A stretch of DNA of 9,450 bases from Burkholderiaceae bacterium. GTDB taxonomy: Bacteria; Pseudomonadota; Gammaproteobacteria; Burkholderiales; Burkholderiaceae. The stretch spans positions 1-9,450 of the forward strand of contig JAKONS010000008.1 of NCBI GenBank assembly GCA_022701845.1, written 5' to 3'. Position 1 is the first letter of the stretch; every line of letters begins with the position of its first letter. Shown here piece by piece: positions 1 through 8,201 of the stretch. A program made the translations under genes and the position numbers. The notes under the pieces are model-generated. The model ran no database searches and was not told the origin of the DNA. It saw nothing but the letters and a program-made list of their open reading frames with translations.

Positions 1-791
1 TCGTTCTGCCGGATGGTGACCTGGGCCAGCGCCACCTGCATCGCCGAATTGATCATTTCCTGCAGCCGGTCGGCGGTCTGGGTGACGCGGGCCACATGGT
101 CGAGGATGTCCCGGTAATAGACCCGGCTCTCCTTGGGAATGATCTCGCTGTGAAAACGCAGCAGCTGGTTGCAGATCTCGGTGATGGGAAACGCCGCGGC
201 GTGCAGCTTCAGCAGCTCGCTCTTCAGATGGTAGAAATCCTCGAGGTTCGAGACCGGCGGCGAGCTGTGGAACAGCTGCTTCTCGATGCGGCCGAAGCGG
301 CCGGAGAGGTGGTCGATGCACGGCTGGTAGTGGTCGACGATGAAATCGATCAGCAGGTACAGCACGAAGCCCGGCCCGTAGGCCAGTTTGTTCTTCGACG
401 ACTCCGCGCGGCGGCGCACCTCGCCGTAGCCGTCGGCATTGCCGTGCCGCACGGTGATGACGAAGCGCGGCCCGATGAACAGATGGGTTTCACCGTGGCG
501 GATATGGTCGTCGACCAGCCGGACGGTGCGCAGCACCACGAAGATCGTGTCGCCGTATTCCTCGATCTTGGGCTGCTGGTGGGCGTTCTCGGCGTCTTCC
601 ACCGCCAGGTCGTGCAGATCGAATTCCTGCTGGATCTTCACCATCAGGTCCCGGTCCGGCTCCACCAGCCCCAGCCAGACGAAGGTGTTCGCCTCGGTCA
701 ATGCCGCGCTGATGTCGTCGATTTCCACGCTGCGGCTTTTCACGCCGTTGCAATAGACGCTGCAGGCGACGGTGGCTTTTTCGACGTTCAT
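1..791 (-). CDS. corA: CorA-family Mg2+/Co2+ transport protein, C-terminus beyond window
   Basis: The minus-strand frame opens with ATG at 791-789 and stays open for 263 codons to the left edge. CorA proteins form homopentameric inner-membrane channels for Mg2+ (and Co2+/Ni2+). The visible part matches the cytoplasmic domain. There is an N-terminal alpha/beta region containing FVWLGL (37-42) and LHDLAVEDA (59-67), a typical CorA stretch. It is followed by DTIFVVLRTVRL (81-92), FIGPRFVITVRHG (105-117), and a long helical region with LYLLIDFIVDHY (144-155) and LQEMINSAMQ (243-252). Family members run to about 320 residues, so the two transmembrane helices and the diagnostic GMN signature lie outside the window and cannot be checked. 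The start overlaps the stop of the preceding 58-aa gene (ATGA, 788-791). No good Shine-Dalgarno precedes it, which suggests translational coupling. It is the last visible gene of a set that begins with the TorF-like porin. Confidence 0.93.
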   Translation of the reverse strand, partial: MNVEKATVACSVYCNGVKSRSVEIDDISAALTEANTFVWLGLVEPDRDLMVKIQQEFDLHDLAVEDAENAHQQPKIEEYGDTIFVVLRTVRLVDDHIRHGETHLFIGPRFVITVRHGNADGYGEVRRRAESSKNKLAYGPGFVLYLLIDFIVDHYQPCIDHLSGRFGRIEKQLFHSSPPVSNLEDFYHLKSELLKLHAAAFPITEICNQLLRFHSEIIPKESRVYYRDILDHVARVTQTADRLQEMINSAMQVALAQVTIRQN

Positions 792-964
792 GGGCGGTCT
801 CGGCCGAATACCGTTCGGCGTTTATCTGACGGGGTTCCGGATTCTGCGGCTTCCCGGCGCTGCGGCCGGTCGAGGCGGAAACGCTTGACCGCCAGCTCGG
901 CAACCACCACCCAGGCCACCGATGCCAGCGACCACCAGAACCAGTTGCAGTGGACGATGCCCAT
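788..964 (-). CDS. 58-aa single-helix membrane protein, unknown function
   Basis: This small frame begins with ATG at 964-962, six bases after the stop of the TorF-like porin gene, and ends with TGA at 790-788 overlapping the corA start. The product has a tryptophan-rich hydrophobic segment at about residues 7-26 (core WFWWSLASVAWVVVAEL) followed by a strongly basic tail (KRFRLDRPQRR and later KRR), which predicts one membrane helix with a cytoplasmic C-terminus. Codon use in the first 39 codons is G/C-ending like its neighbours; the last 20 codons are less so. No family is recognised. The case for a real gene rests on tight packing between two real genes and the ATGA overlap; the ribosome binding site is weak. 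It could be a small partner of CorA or simply a coupling ORF. Function is not known. Confidence 0.55.
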   Translation of the reverse strand: MGIVHCNWFWWSLASVAWVVVAELAVKRFRLDRPQRREAAESGTPSDKRRTVFGRDRP

Positions 965-970
965 GCGGCG

Positions 971-1771
971 TCACAGGGTCTTGGTGAGGGCGACGATCAG
1001 CCGGCTCTTGTTGGGCGAGAAGGTCTGGCCGCCGCCGGCCTCGCTCGGGGTGGCGTAGGAAGCGCTGCGGTTGGCACCCTGGACCGCCGCCGTCAGGCTC
1101 AGCCCCGCGCCCAGGTCGTAGACGCCGCCGATGCTGAAATCGACGAAGCTGCGATAACCGAGCGACCGGATGTCCTCGCTCAGGCGGGTGTAGCCGAGGG
1201 CGCCCTTGAAGGTGATCTGCGGCGTCAGCGGGCGGCTGTAGGCCAGGTTGAGATAACCGGTGTTGCGGCCGTCGAGGCCGGAGCCGGCCTTGGTACCGGC
1301 GAAATTGAAATAATCGCGCGACACGGTGTGGGAATATTTGGCAGTCAGGTTGCCCAGTACCGCATCGGCATGCGTGGCGCTGGCATACAGCTCGGTGGTA
1401 TTGCCGCTGGTATTGCCGGGATACTGGTAGGTGAGTGCGCCGAAATCCAGATCGAGGCCGCCGGCGGATATTTTGTAGCCGCCATAGAGATCCATCTCGA
1501 TACTGTTGCCGGGCAGCCAGTTGACGCTGGAATTCCAGTTGCCGAGATAGAAACCGGAATCGCCGAACGCATAATCGAAACCGCCCTGGACAGCGGGTTT
1601 GAAGGCGCTGTCCTTGGCCAGCCGGTCCCGGCCGAGCATGTCCTGGTCCTGGCCGCGGAATTTATAGTTGCTGGTCAGCGTCGCATTGGCGGTGAGTTGC
1701 GCCGACGCCCACAGGGGGCAGGCGGCGATGATCAGGGCGGCGGCGGTTTTCTTGGAAAGCATATTCGACAT
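971..1771 (-). CDS. TorF family putative outer-membrane porin
   Basis: The product is 266 residues with a clear Sec signal peptide: a Lys-containing start (KK at 7-8), a hydrophobic core at 10-20, and likely cleavage after ASA at residue 24. The mature part has the alternating polar/hydrophobic pattern of a beta-barrel. It also carries hallmarks of the TorF/TIGR02001 family: ANATLTSNYKFRGQDQ (29-44) at the mature N-terminus, then PAVQGGFDYAFGDSGFYLGNW, and repeated strands such as YLNLAYSRP and FSIGGVYDLGAGLSL. It ends in an aromatic-poor ALTKTL strand. Members are described only as putative porins, so the solute is unknown. The start chosen is ATG 1771; an ATG three codons later (1762) would give an equally good signal peptide, and neither has a convincing Shine-Dalgarno. 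Position ahead of the 58-aa gene and corA suggests, as inference, an outer-membrane route for divalent cations. Confidence 0.88.
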   Translation of the reverse strand: MSNMLSKKTAAALIIAACPLWASAQLTANATLTSNYKFRGQDQDMLGRDRLAKDSAFKPAVQGGFDYAFGDSGFYLGNWNSSVNWLPGNSIEMDLYGGYKISAGGLDLDFGALTYQYPGNTSGNTTELYASATHADAVLGNLTAKYSHTVSRDYFNFAGTKAGSGLDGRNTGYLNLAYSRPLTPQITFKGALGYTRLSEDIRSLGYRSFVDFSIGGVYDLGAGLSLTAAVQGANRSASYATPSEAGGGQTFSPNKSRLIVALTKTL

Positions 1772-1825
1772 GGGCTGCGAAATGAAATGAGGAGTTCGCA
1801 GCTTAGTTAATGCCCCGTCAAATTT

Positions 1826-1854
1826 TCGATAAATATGCGGATATAAACCGTAAA
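1826..1854 (-). promoter_or_regulatory. Candidate promoter for the TorF-like porin/corA set
   Basis: The stretch 1800-1860 is conspicuously AT-rich for this window. On the minus strand TTTACG (1854-1849) and TATCGA (1831-1826) are separated by 17 bases and lie 55-83 bases upstream of the porin start. The -35 is a fair match to the sigma-70 consensus and the -10 is poor, so this is a tentative placement within a likely promoter region. Confidence 0.3.
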
Positions 1855-1880
1855 GATTATCGGGGCCGCCGCGCCCGATA
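1851..1880 (-). terminator. Weak candidate terminator after the kdp-linked 105-aa gene
   Basis: On the minus strand, directly after the stop of the 105-aa gene, TATCGGG (1880-1874) and CCCGATA (1864-1858) form a 7-bp stem with a 9-base loop, followed by ATCTTTA. The T-run is short, so termination may be partial and transcription could read through into the porin gene. Confidence 0.35.
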
Positions 1881-1881
1881 T

Positions 1882-2199
1882 TCAGCCGTGGCGGGATTTC
1901 TGGTACGCCTCCAGGTGCTGCGCCCAGCTGCTGGTGTGGCCGAACTCCGCGGCGACGGCTTCCTGCATCACGTTGTGCATCAGGTGCGCCACCTCGCAGG
2001 CCGGGCAGCGGATCTGCAGGCGCACCCGGCCGTCGTGCTGCAGCGGTATGCAGCGGACGACGCCGGCGCCGTCGCAGCCGCTGGCGGCGTGCCGCACATG
2101 GGCGGCTTCGGAAACATCGGCGACGACATCGACCACCACGAAGGCGGTGGCGCAGACGCCGACGGGTCGGGAGGCGTGCTGGTAAGCGGCGTAGGCCAT
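1882..2199 (-). CDS. Cys/His-rich 105-aa protein of unknown function, kdp operon member
   Basis: ATG at 2199-2197 follows the kdpC stop by a single base, and GGTGA inside the end of kdpC provides a plausible ribosome binding site. Third codon positions are overwhelmingly G or C along the whole frame, as in the proven genes, which argues that it is translated. The product has five cysteines (16, 42, 50, 65, 68) and many histidines. C42-x7-C50 and CPAC at 65-68, followed by H72 and H75, resemble a small metal-binding (zinc-ribbon-like) arrangement. No signal peptide or membrane helix is evident; the Val-rich stretch at 20-29 looks like a buried beta strand. No family is recognised. It occupies the place where kdpD is usually found, so a role in sensing or modulating Kdp is possible but is pure inference. 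Confidence 0.72.
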   Translation of the reverse strand: MAYAAYQHASRPVGVCATAFVVVDVVADVSEAAHVRHAASGCDGAGVVRCIPLQHDGRVRLQIRCPACEVAHLMHNVMQEAVAAEFGHTSSWAQHLEAYQKSRHG

Positions 2200-2200
2200 G

Positions 2201-2773
2201 TCATTTCACCGAGTCGAGTGCCAGGTTGAGCGCCAGCACGTTCACGCGGGGCTCGCCGAACCAGCCCATCACCGGCGTGCGGGCGGTGGCGTCCACCAGC
2301 CGCAGGACGGCCTCCGGCGGCAGGCTCCTGGCCTTCGCCACCCGCGCGGCCTGGTAGCGCGCCGCGGCCAGGCTGATGTCCGGGTCGAGTCCGCTGGCCG
2401 AGGTGGTCACCAGGTCGACCGGCACCGGCGCGGTGTTGCCGGGGTCGGCCGCGCGTAGGGCCTCGATGCGGCCCTTGACCGCCTCGGCCAGCGCCGGGTT
2501 CAGCGGCCCCTGGTTGGAGCCGCCGGAGGCCTGCCCGTTGTAGGCCATCGGTGCGGTGGCCGACGGCCGGCCCCAGAAATGCCCCGGGTCGGAGAACGAC
2601 TGGCCGATGAGCGACGAGCCCACCGCCTGGCCGCCGCGTGCGACCAGGCTGCCGGCCGCCCGGTCGGGAAACGCGAGCTGCGCGGCGCCGGTCACCGCCA
2701 GCGGATAGACCGCGCCGGTGAGCACGGTGAGTGCGGTGAACAGAATCAGGGTGGGGCGAAGGATGGATGTCAT
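2201..2773 (-). CDS. kdpC: K+-transporting ATPase subunit KdpC
   Basis: KdpC is the single-span accessory subunit of the KdpFABC potassium pump and is needed for complex assembly and high ATP affinity. The product is 190 residues, the same length as the E. coli protein. It has one N-terminal transmembrane helix (about 7-30) and a periplasmic/soluble domain with the family signatures HFWGRPSAT (65-73), SGGSNQGPLNP (83-93) and DLVTTSASGLDPDIS (120-134), then ARYQAARVAKAR (138-149). The start ATG at 2773 is preceded by GGAG seven bases upstream. It lies 22 bases after kdpB and one base before the 105-aa gene, all in one transcription direction. Nothing is missing or frameshifted. Confidence 0.98.
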   Translation of the reverse strand: MTSILRPTLILFTALTVLTGAVYPLAVTGAAQLAFPDRAAGSLVARGGQAVGSSLIGQSFSDPGHFWGRPSATAPMAYNGQASGGSNQGPLNPALAEAVKGRIEALRAADPGNTAPVPVDLVTTSASGLDPDISLAAARYQAARVAKARSLPPEAVLRLVDATARTPVMGWFGEPRVNVLALNLALDSVK

Positions 2774-2795
2774 GGGAATGCTCCGTGCGGCCGAT

Positions 2796-4976
<2,181 letters not shown>

Positions 4977-4982
4977 GGTCAT

Positions 4983-4987
4983 CTCCT
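4983..4987 (-). promoter_or_regulatory. kdpB ribosome binding site (decides start)
   Basis: AGGAG on the minus strand lies six bases before ATG 4976 but touches ATG 4982. This spacing favours the downstream ATG as the kdpB start. Confidence 0.75.
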
Positions 4988-4991
4988 GCGT

Positions 4992-6791
4992 TCAGCGGCC
5001 GGCCCAGAGCACCAGGTGCTCGACGATCGGGCCCAGCGCCAGGGCGGGGACATAGTTCAGCAGACCGACCAGCAGCACGGTGCCGATCAGCAGGACGACG
5101 AAGAGGGGGCCGTGCGTCGGCATGGTTCCGGCATTGGCCGGCAGGCGGTTCTTCGACGCCAGCGCGCCGGCGATGCCCAGCACCGGCACGATCACGCCGA
5201 AGCGGCCGAACCACATGGCGAAGGCCAGCAGCGTGTTGTAGAACGGTGTGTTGGCCGACAGCCCGGCGAAGGCGCTGCCGTTGTTGTTGGCGGCCGAGGT
5301 CAGCGCATAGAGGATCTCGGAGAAACCGTGCGCGCCCGGGTTGGCGATGCCGGCGCGGCCGGCATCGGCCATCACCGCCACCGCGGTGCCCGCCAGCACG
5401 ATCAGCGGGGTGACCAGGATGGCGATCGAGGCCAGCTTCATCTCGTGCGCCTCGATCTTCTTGCCCAGGTATTCCGGCGTGCGGCCGATCATCAGCCCGG
5501 CGATGAACACCGCCAGGATGGCGAACACCAGCATGCCGTAGAGGCCGGTGCCGACGCCGCCGAAGACCACCTCGCCCAGCTGCATCAGCACCAGCGGCAC
5601 CATGCCGCCGAGCGGCGTCAGCGAGTCGTGCATCGCGTTCACCGCACCGCAGGAGGCGGCGGTGGTGATGGCCGCGAACAGCGCCGAGGCGTCGATGCCG
5701 AAACGCACTTCCTTGCCTTCCATGTTGCCGCCCGACTGCAGCGCGCTGCTGGCCTGGTCGACCCCCAGCGATCCCAGCACCGGGTTGCCCGCCTGCTCGG
5801 CCGGGATCACCGCCATCACCGCGGCGACGAACAGGATCGTCATCGCCGCCAGCACCGCCCAGCCCTGGCGCTGGTCGCCCACCACCCGGCCGAAGGAGAA
5901 GCACAGCGCCGCCGGGATCAGGAAGATCGCCAGCATCTCCAGCAGGTTGCTGACGGCGGTGGGGTTCTCGTAGGGATGGGCGGAGTTGGCGTTGAAGAAG
6001 CCGCCGCCGTTGGTGCCCAGCATCTTGATGGCTTCCTGCGAGGCCACCGGGCCCATGGCCAGGGTCTGCGTGGCGGTGGTCCTGGCCTCGGTGACCGGTG
6101 CGCCGGCCGCGTCGGTCACCGGCTTGCCGGCGCCGTCGAGCTTCGGCGCCTGGTAGGTCTGGCGCTCCAGCGTGGCGACGCTGGTGGAGGCGCTGAAGTT
6201 CTGGATCACGCCCTGGCCGGCGAGTGCGATGGCCAGCACCAGCGACAGCGGCACCAGCAGCCAGGCGGTGATGCGGGTCAGGTCGACCCAGAAGTTGCCG
6301 ACCTGCCCGGACGAGCGCGCCGCGAAGCCGCGGAACAGCGCGAACACCACCGCGATGCCGGTCGCGGCCGAGAAGAAGTTCTGGCCGGTCAGCGCCACCA
6401 TCTGGGTCAGGTGCGCCATCGTGGCCTCGCCGCTGTAGCCCTGCCAGTTGGTGTTGGCGACGAAGCTCACCGCGGTGTTGAAGGCCGAGTCCGGCGACAC
6501 CGCCGCCATGCCGTCGGGATTCAGCGGCAGCACCGCCTGCAGGCGCTGCACCGCATAGACGAAGACGACGCCGACGGCGTTGAAGGCCAGCAGCGCCAGC
6601 GCATAGGGCTTCCAGCCGCCGTCGGCATCGGGCGCCACGCCGGCCAGGCGCAATACCGGCGATTCGGCCGTGCGCATCCAGCCCGCGTGGGTGCCGTTGC
6701 ACAGCGCGGCGATGTAGCGGCCGAGCGGCCAGCCGAGCAGCAGCAGGGCCAGCAGGAAGACGATCAGCAGGGTCCAGGCGGAGGCGTTCAT
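4992..6791 (-). CDS. kdpA: K+-transporting ATPase potassium-binding subunit KdpA
   Basis: KdpA is the channel-like K+-selective subunit of KdpFABC, related to the Trk/Ktr superfamily, with four pseudo-repeats each bearing a pore loop. The 599-residue product shows the expected selectivity-filter regions: [10 protein letters not shown] (113-122), [12 protein letters not shown] (259-270), [15 protein letters not shown] (376-390) and [10 protein letters not shown] (501-510). It also has [11 protein letters not shown] (410-420) and [19 protein letters not shown] (436-454). It is somewhat longer than E. coli KdpA (557 aa). Extra residues at about 207-240, a hydrophilic [18 protein letters not shown] loop, lie before the second filter and look like a periplasmic loop expansion. 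ATG 6791 is preceded by GAGGAG (6804-6799) at seven bases, embedded in the last codons of kdpF, whose stop is one base upstream. kdpB follows after 15 bases. Confidence 0.98.
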   Translation of the reverse strand: MNASAWTLLIVFLLALLLLGWPLGRYIAALCNGTHAGWMRTAESPVLRLAGVAPDADGGWKPYALALLAFNAVGVVFVYAVQRLQAVLPLNPDGMAAVSPDSAFNTAVSFVANTNWQGYSGEATMAHLTQMVALTGQNFFSAATGIAVVFALFRGFAARSSGQVGNFWVDLTRITAWLLVPLSLVLAIALAGQGVIQNFSASTSVATLERQTYQAPKLDGAGKPVTDAAGAPVTEARTTATQTLAMGPVASQEAIKMLGTNGGGFFNANSAHPYENPTAVSNLLEMLAIFLIPAALCFSFGRVVGDQRQGWAVLAAMTILFVAAVMAVIPAEQAGNPVLGSLGVDQASSALQSGGNMEGKEVRFGIDASALFAAITTAASCGAVNAMHDSLTPLGGMVPLVLMQLGEVVFGGVGTGLYGMLVFAILAVFIAGLMIGRTPEYLGKKIEAHEMKLASIAILVTPLIVLAGTAVAVMADAGRAGIANPGAHGFSEILYALTSAANNNGSAFAGLSANTPFYNTLLAFAMWFGRFGVIVPVLGIAGALASKNRLPANAGTMPTHGPLFVVLLIGTVLLVGLLNYVPALALGPIVEHLVLWAGR

Positions 6792-6792
6792 G

Positions 6793-6891
6793 TCAGAACT
6801 CCTCGGCGCGCAGCAGCGCGTAGACCAGGTACACGAACAGCAGCGCGACCAGCAGGCCGGCCGCGCCGTAGAGCACGTCGTTGGCGATCAC
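6793..6891 (-). CDS. kdpF: KdpF, small stabilising subunit of the K+ ATPase
   Basis: This 32-residue membrane peptide starts with GTG (6891-6889) and ends with TGA at 6795-6793, one base before kdpA. It has one hydrophobic helix ending in [13 protein letters not shown], closely matching the ending LVYALINAEAF of E. coli KdpF (29 aa). KdpF sits between KdpA and KdpB in the membrane and stabilises the complex. GGGAG lies seven bases before the GTG. The GTG overlaps the TGA of the upstream 34-aa gene as GTGA, a sign of translational coupling. Automated annotation often misses a gene this short with a GTG start. Confidence 0.9.
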   Translation of the reverse strand: MIANDVLYGAAGLLVALLFVYLVYALLRAEEF

Positions 6892-6992
6892 GGCCGTGCT
6901 CCCGCTTGCGGGCGCAGGCGCTCCAGCCCGATGACGAGGGCCGCGGCGGCGGCCCAGAAAACGGCGATCGCGCCGAGAAAAACCAGGTCCAT
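6888..6992 (-). CDS. 34-aa single-helix protein leading the kdp operon
   Basis: ATG at 6992-6990 has AGGAG (7002-6998) five bases upstream, the best ribosome binding site in the region. The frame ends in TGA overlapping the kdpF GTG. The peptide has a hydrophobic helix (about 3-22, LVFLGAIAVFWAAAAALVIG) followed by LERLRP and a short polar tail. From memory, similar tiny proteins with a helix followed by an E-R-L motif occur ahead of kdpF in other bacteria; I cannot verify this here. It may be an extra membrane peptide of the Kdp complex or a leader coupling translation into kdpF. The frame is open further upstream, but the upstream part is basic, lacks a ribosome binding site and covers the promoter region, so the short form is preferred. 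Confidence 0.75.
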   Translation of the reverse strand: MDLVFLGAIAVFWAAAAALVIGLERLRPQAGARP

Positions 6993-7002
6993 GACGACTC
7001 CT

Positions 7003-7060
7003 GAAAACGATGCGCCAGCGTAGGTCGACCGGTATAAAAGTGCCGTCAAGAAGCGGGGCG
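7003..7060 (-). promoter_or_regulatory. Probable kdp operon promoter region
   Basis: This stretch precedes the first gene of the kdp set. On the minus strand it has TTGACG (7049-7044) and, just after it, TTTTATACC (7039-7031). TTTATAC resembles one half of the KdpE-binding sequence I recall for E. coli, but it could equally be part of a -10 element. No -35/-10 pair with proper spacing can be fixed by eye, so only the general region is called. Confidence 0.35.
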
Positions 7061-7128
7061 GATGTCTAAAGAAACCGGAAAGACTGCTCATGCCCGGGCG
7101 CTTGACGGGCCTGCCTGCCGCGGCTAAC

Positions 7129-7142
7129 CGGCGGATCCGCCG
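7129..7142. repeat. 14-bp perfect palindrome between kdp and Bug genes
   Basis: CGGCGGATCCGCCG reads identically on both strands. It lies in the divergent intergenic region, 19 bases before the first IclR-type inverted repeat. It has no loop and resembles none of the other sites. In such GC-rich DNA it may be chance. Confidence 0.4.
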
Positions 7143-7160
7143 ACCCCGGGAATTCCATGA

Positions 7161-7177
7161 TTGGACAGTCTGTCTAT
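7161..7177 (+). promoter_or_regulatory. Candidate IclR operator A upstream of Bug gene
   Basis: TTGGACAG-T-CTGTCTAT is an imperfect inverted repeat of the same layout as the other two copies (8-bp arms, one central base). Its centre (7169) is exactly 42 bp, four helical turns, from the centre of operator B, as expected for cooperative binding on one face of the helix. Confidence 0.55.
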
Positions 7178-7202
7178 TTCCGCGAGACTGCATCGCATCA
7201 AA

Positions 7203-7219
7203 TTAGACATGTCGTCTAT
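7203..7219 (+). promoter_or_regulatory. Candidate IclR operator B upstream of Bug gene
   Basis: TTAGACAT-G-TCGTCTAT shares 13 of 17 bases with operator C near the CoA-transferase gene, and the match extends into flanking T/A bases. It lies 13 bases before the Bug start and just ahead of its ribosome binding site, a position suited to repression. A possible -10 (TCAAAT or CAAATT, 7198-7204) abuts its left edge. Confidence 0.65.
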
Positions 7220-7232
7220 TAATGGAGACGCG

Positions 7233-8201
7233 ATGAGAAGAATCCTGCGCCGCAGCTGCCTGACGCTGTCCCTGGTCCTGCTGGCGACCGCTGCGCAGGC
7301 GCAGGACGCACCCCTGCCCAAGCTCATCAAGATCGTGGTGCCGTTCTCGCCCGGCGGCAGCAACGACCTCTACGCGCGGGCGATGGCGCAGAAGCTGGGC
7401 ACCAAGCTGGGCGTGTCGGTGATCGTCGAGAACAAGGCCGGCGCCGCCGGTGCGATCGGCGCGCAGGCGGTGGCCACCGCCGAGCCCGACGGCGCGACGC
7501 TGCTGCTGAATTCGGTGAGCTTCACCACCAACGCCGCGGTGGCCGCCAAGCTGCCCTACGACCCGATCAAGTCGTTCGCCCCGGTGGCGCTGCTCAACCG
7601 GGGGCCGATGCTGCTGATCGTCGGCAACGCCACGCCGTACAAGACGCCGGAAGACGTGCTGACCGCCATCCGCAGCCCGGCCCGGGATGTCAACTACGGC
7701 TCGGCCGGGCTGGGCTCGATCGGCCAGATGGCCAGCGAGCTGCTGAATTCGGCGACCCGCGGCCAGGCGGTGCACGTGCCCTACAAGGGCATCTCGAACG
7801 CGGCGGCCGACATGATGGGCGGCAACCTGCAGATCATGATCACCACCGCCGCCTCGGTGGCCGGGCCGCTCAAGGGCGGGATGATCCGGCCGATCGCGGT
7901 GACCTCGGCCAAGCGCTCTTCCTTCATGCCCGGACTGCCCGCGCTGGCCGAGTCGGTGCCGGGCTACAGCGTGGAATCGTGGTGGGGCGTGTTCGCGCCG
8001 GCGAAGACGCCGCGGCCCCTGGTGGAGCGGCTCAACCGCGAGATCCGCGCGGCGGCCGACACGCCCGAGATGCGCGAGCTGTTCGCCCGCGAATCCACCG
8101 AGCCGGGCAACATGACGCCCGACCAGTTCGGCGACTACGTGCAGGCGGAAGTGGGCAAGTGGCGCAAGCTGGCCCAGGAACGCAACATCACCGCCGACTA
8201 G
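7233..8201 (+). CDS. Bug-family (TTT-type) periplasmic solute-binding protein
   Basis: The product is a 322-residue periplasmic binding protein of the Bug/TctC family. These capture small organic molecules, usually carboxylates, for tripartite tricarboxylate transporters; many Betaproteobacterial members are orphans without adjacent membrane subunits, as here. A signal peptide covers about residues 1-24 (RR, hydrophobic LTLSLVLLA, AQA). Family signatures follow: IVVPFSPGGSNDLYARAMA (34-52), with the conserved GG-x2-D ligand loop, VENKAGAAGAIGAQAVA (65-81), EPDGATLL, LPYDPIKSFAPV (107-118), VHVPYKG, and a C-terminal FAPAKTPRPLVERLNREI. Start ATG 7233 was chosen because GGAG (7224-7227) precedes it and the signal peptide begins there; the frame is open back to 7161 but that segment contains the operators. 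The ligand cannot be predicted. Neighbouring IclR and CoA-transferase genes suggest a carboxylate that is converted to a CoA thioester. Confidence 0.96.
   Translation: MRRILRRSCLTLSLVLLATAAQAQDAPLPKLIKIVVPFSPGGSNDLYARAMAQKLGTKLGVSVIVENKAGAAGAIGAQAVATAEPDGATLLLNSVSFTTNAAVAAKLPYDPIKSFAPVALLNRGPMLLIVGNATPYKTPEDVLTAIRSPARDVNYGSAGLGSIGQMASELLNSATRGQAVHVPYKGISNAAADMMGGNLQIMITTAASVAGPLKGGMIRPIAVTSAKRSSFMPGLPALAESVPGYSVESWWGVFAPAKTPRPLVERLNREIRAAADTPEMRELFARESTEPGNMTPDQFGDYVQAEVGKWRKLAQERNITAD

Noticed and set aside
96..1058. A 320-codon plus-strand frame opposite corA and the 58-aa gene
   Set aside because: It is a shadow of corA: low-complexity product, no ribosome binding site, and the minus strand carries a recognisable CorA domain.
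950..1810. A 286-codon plus-strand frame opposite the porin gene
   Set aside because: It mirrors the TorF-like gene; the minus-strand product has a signal peptide and family motifs, this one does not.
1810..2229. A 139-codon plus-strand frame opposite the 105-aa gene
   Set aside because: It extends into the AT-rich promoter gap and overlaps the end of kdpC. The minus-strand frame has better codon bias, a ribosome binding site and operon position.
7062..7069. ATGTCTAA, resembling one IclR half-site, in the kdp promoter region
   Set aside because: The partner arm (7053-7060) does not match at all, so it is a lone half-site that could occur by chance; no claim is made that the IclR protein controls kdp.
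6993..7193. N-terminal extension of the 34-aa protein to 101 residues
   Set aside because: The extra segment is basic and unpatterned, has no ribosome binding site, and covers the expected kdp promoter. The internal ATG at 6992 has AGGAG at the right distance.
7161..7232. Upstream in-frame extension of the Bug gene to 7161
   Set aside because: It would place 24 residues before a complete signal peptide, lacks a ribosome binding site, and contains both candidate operators.
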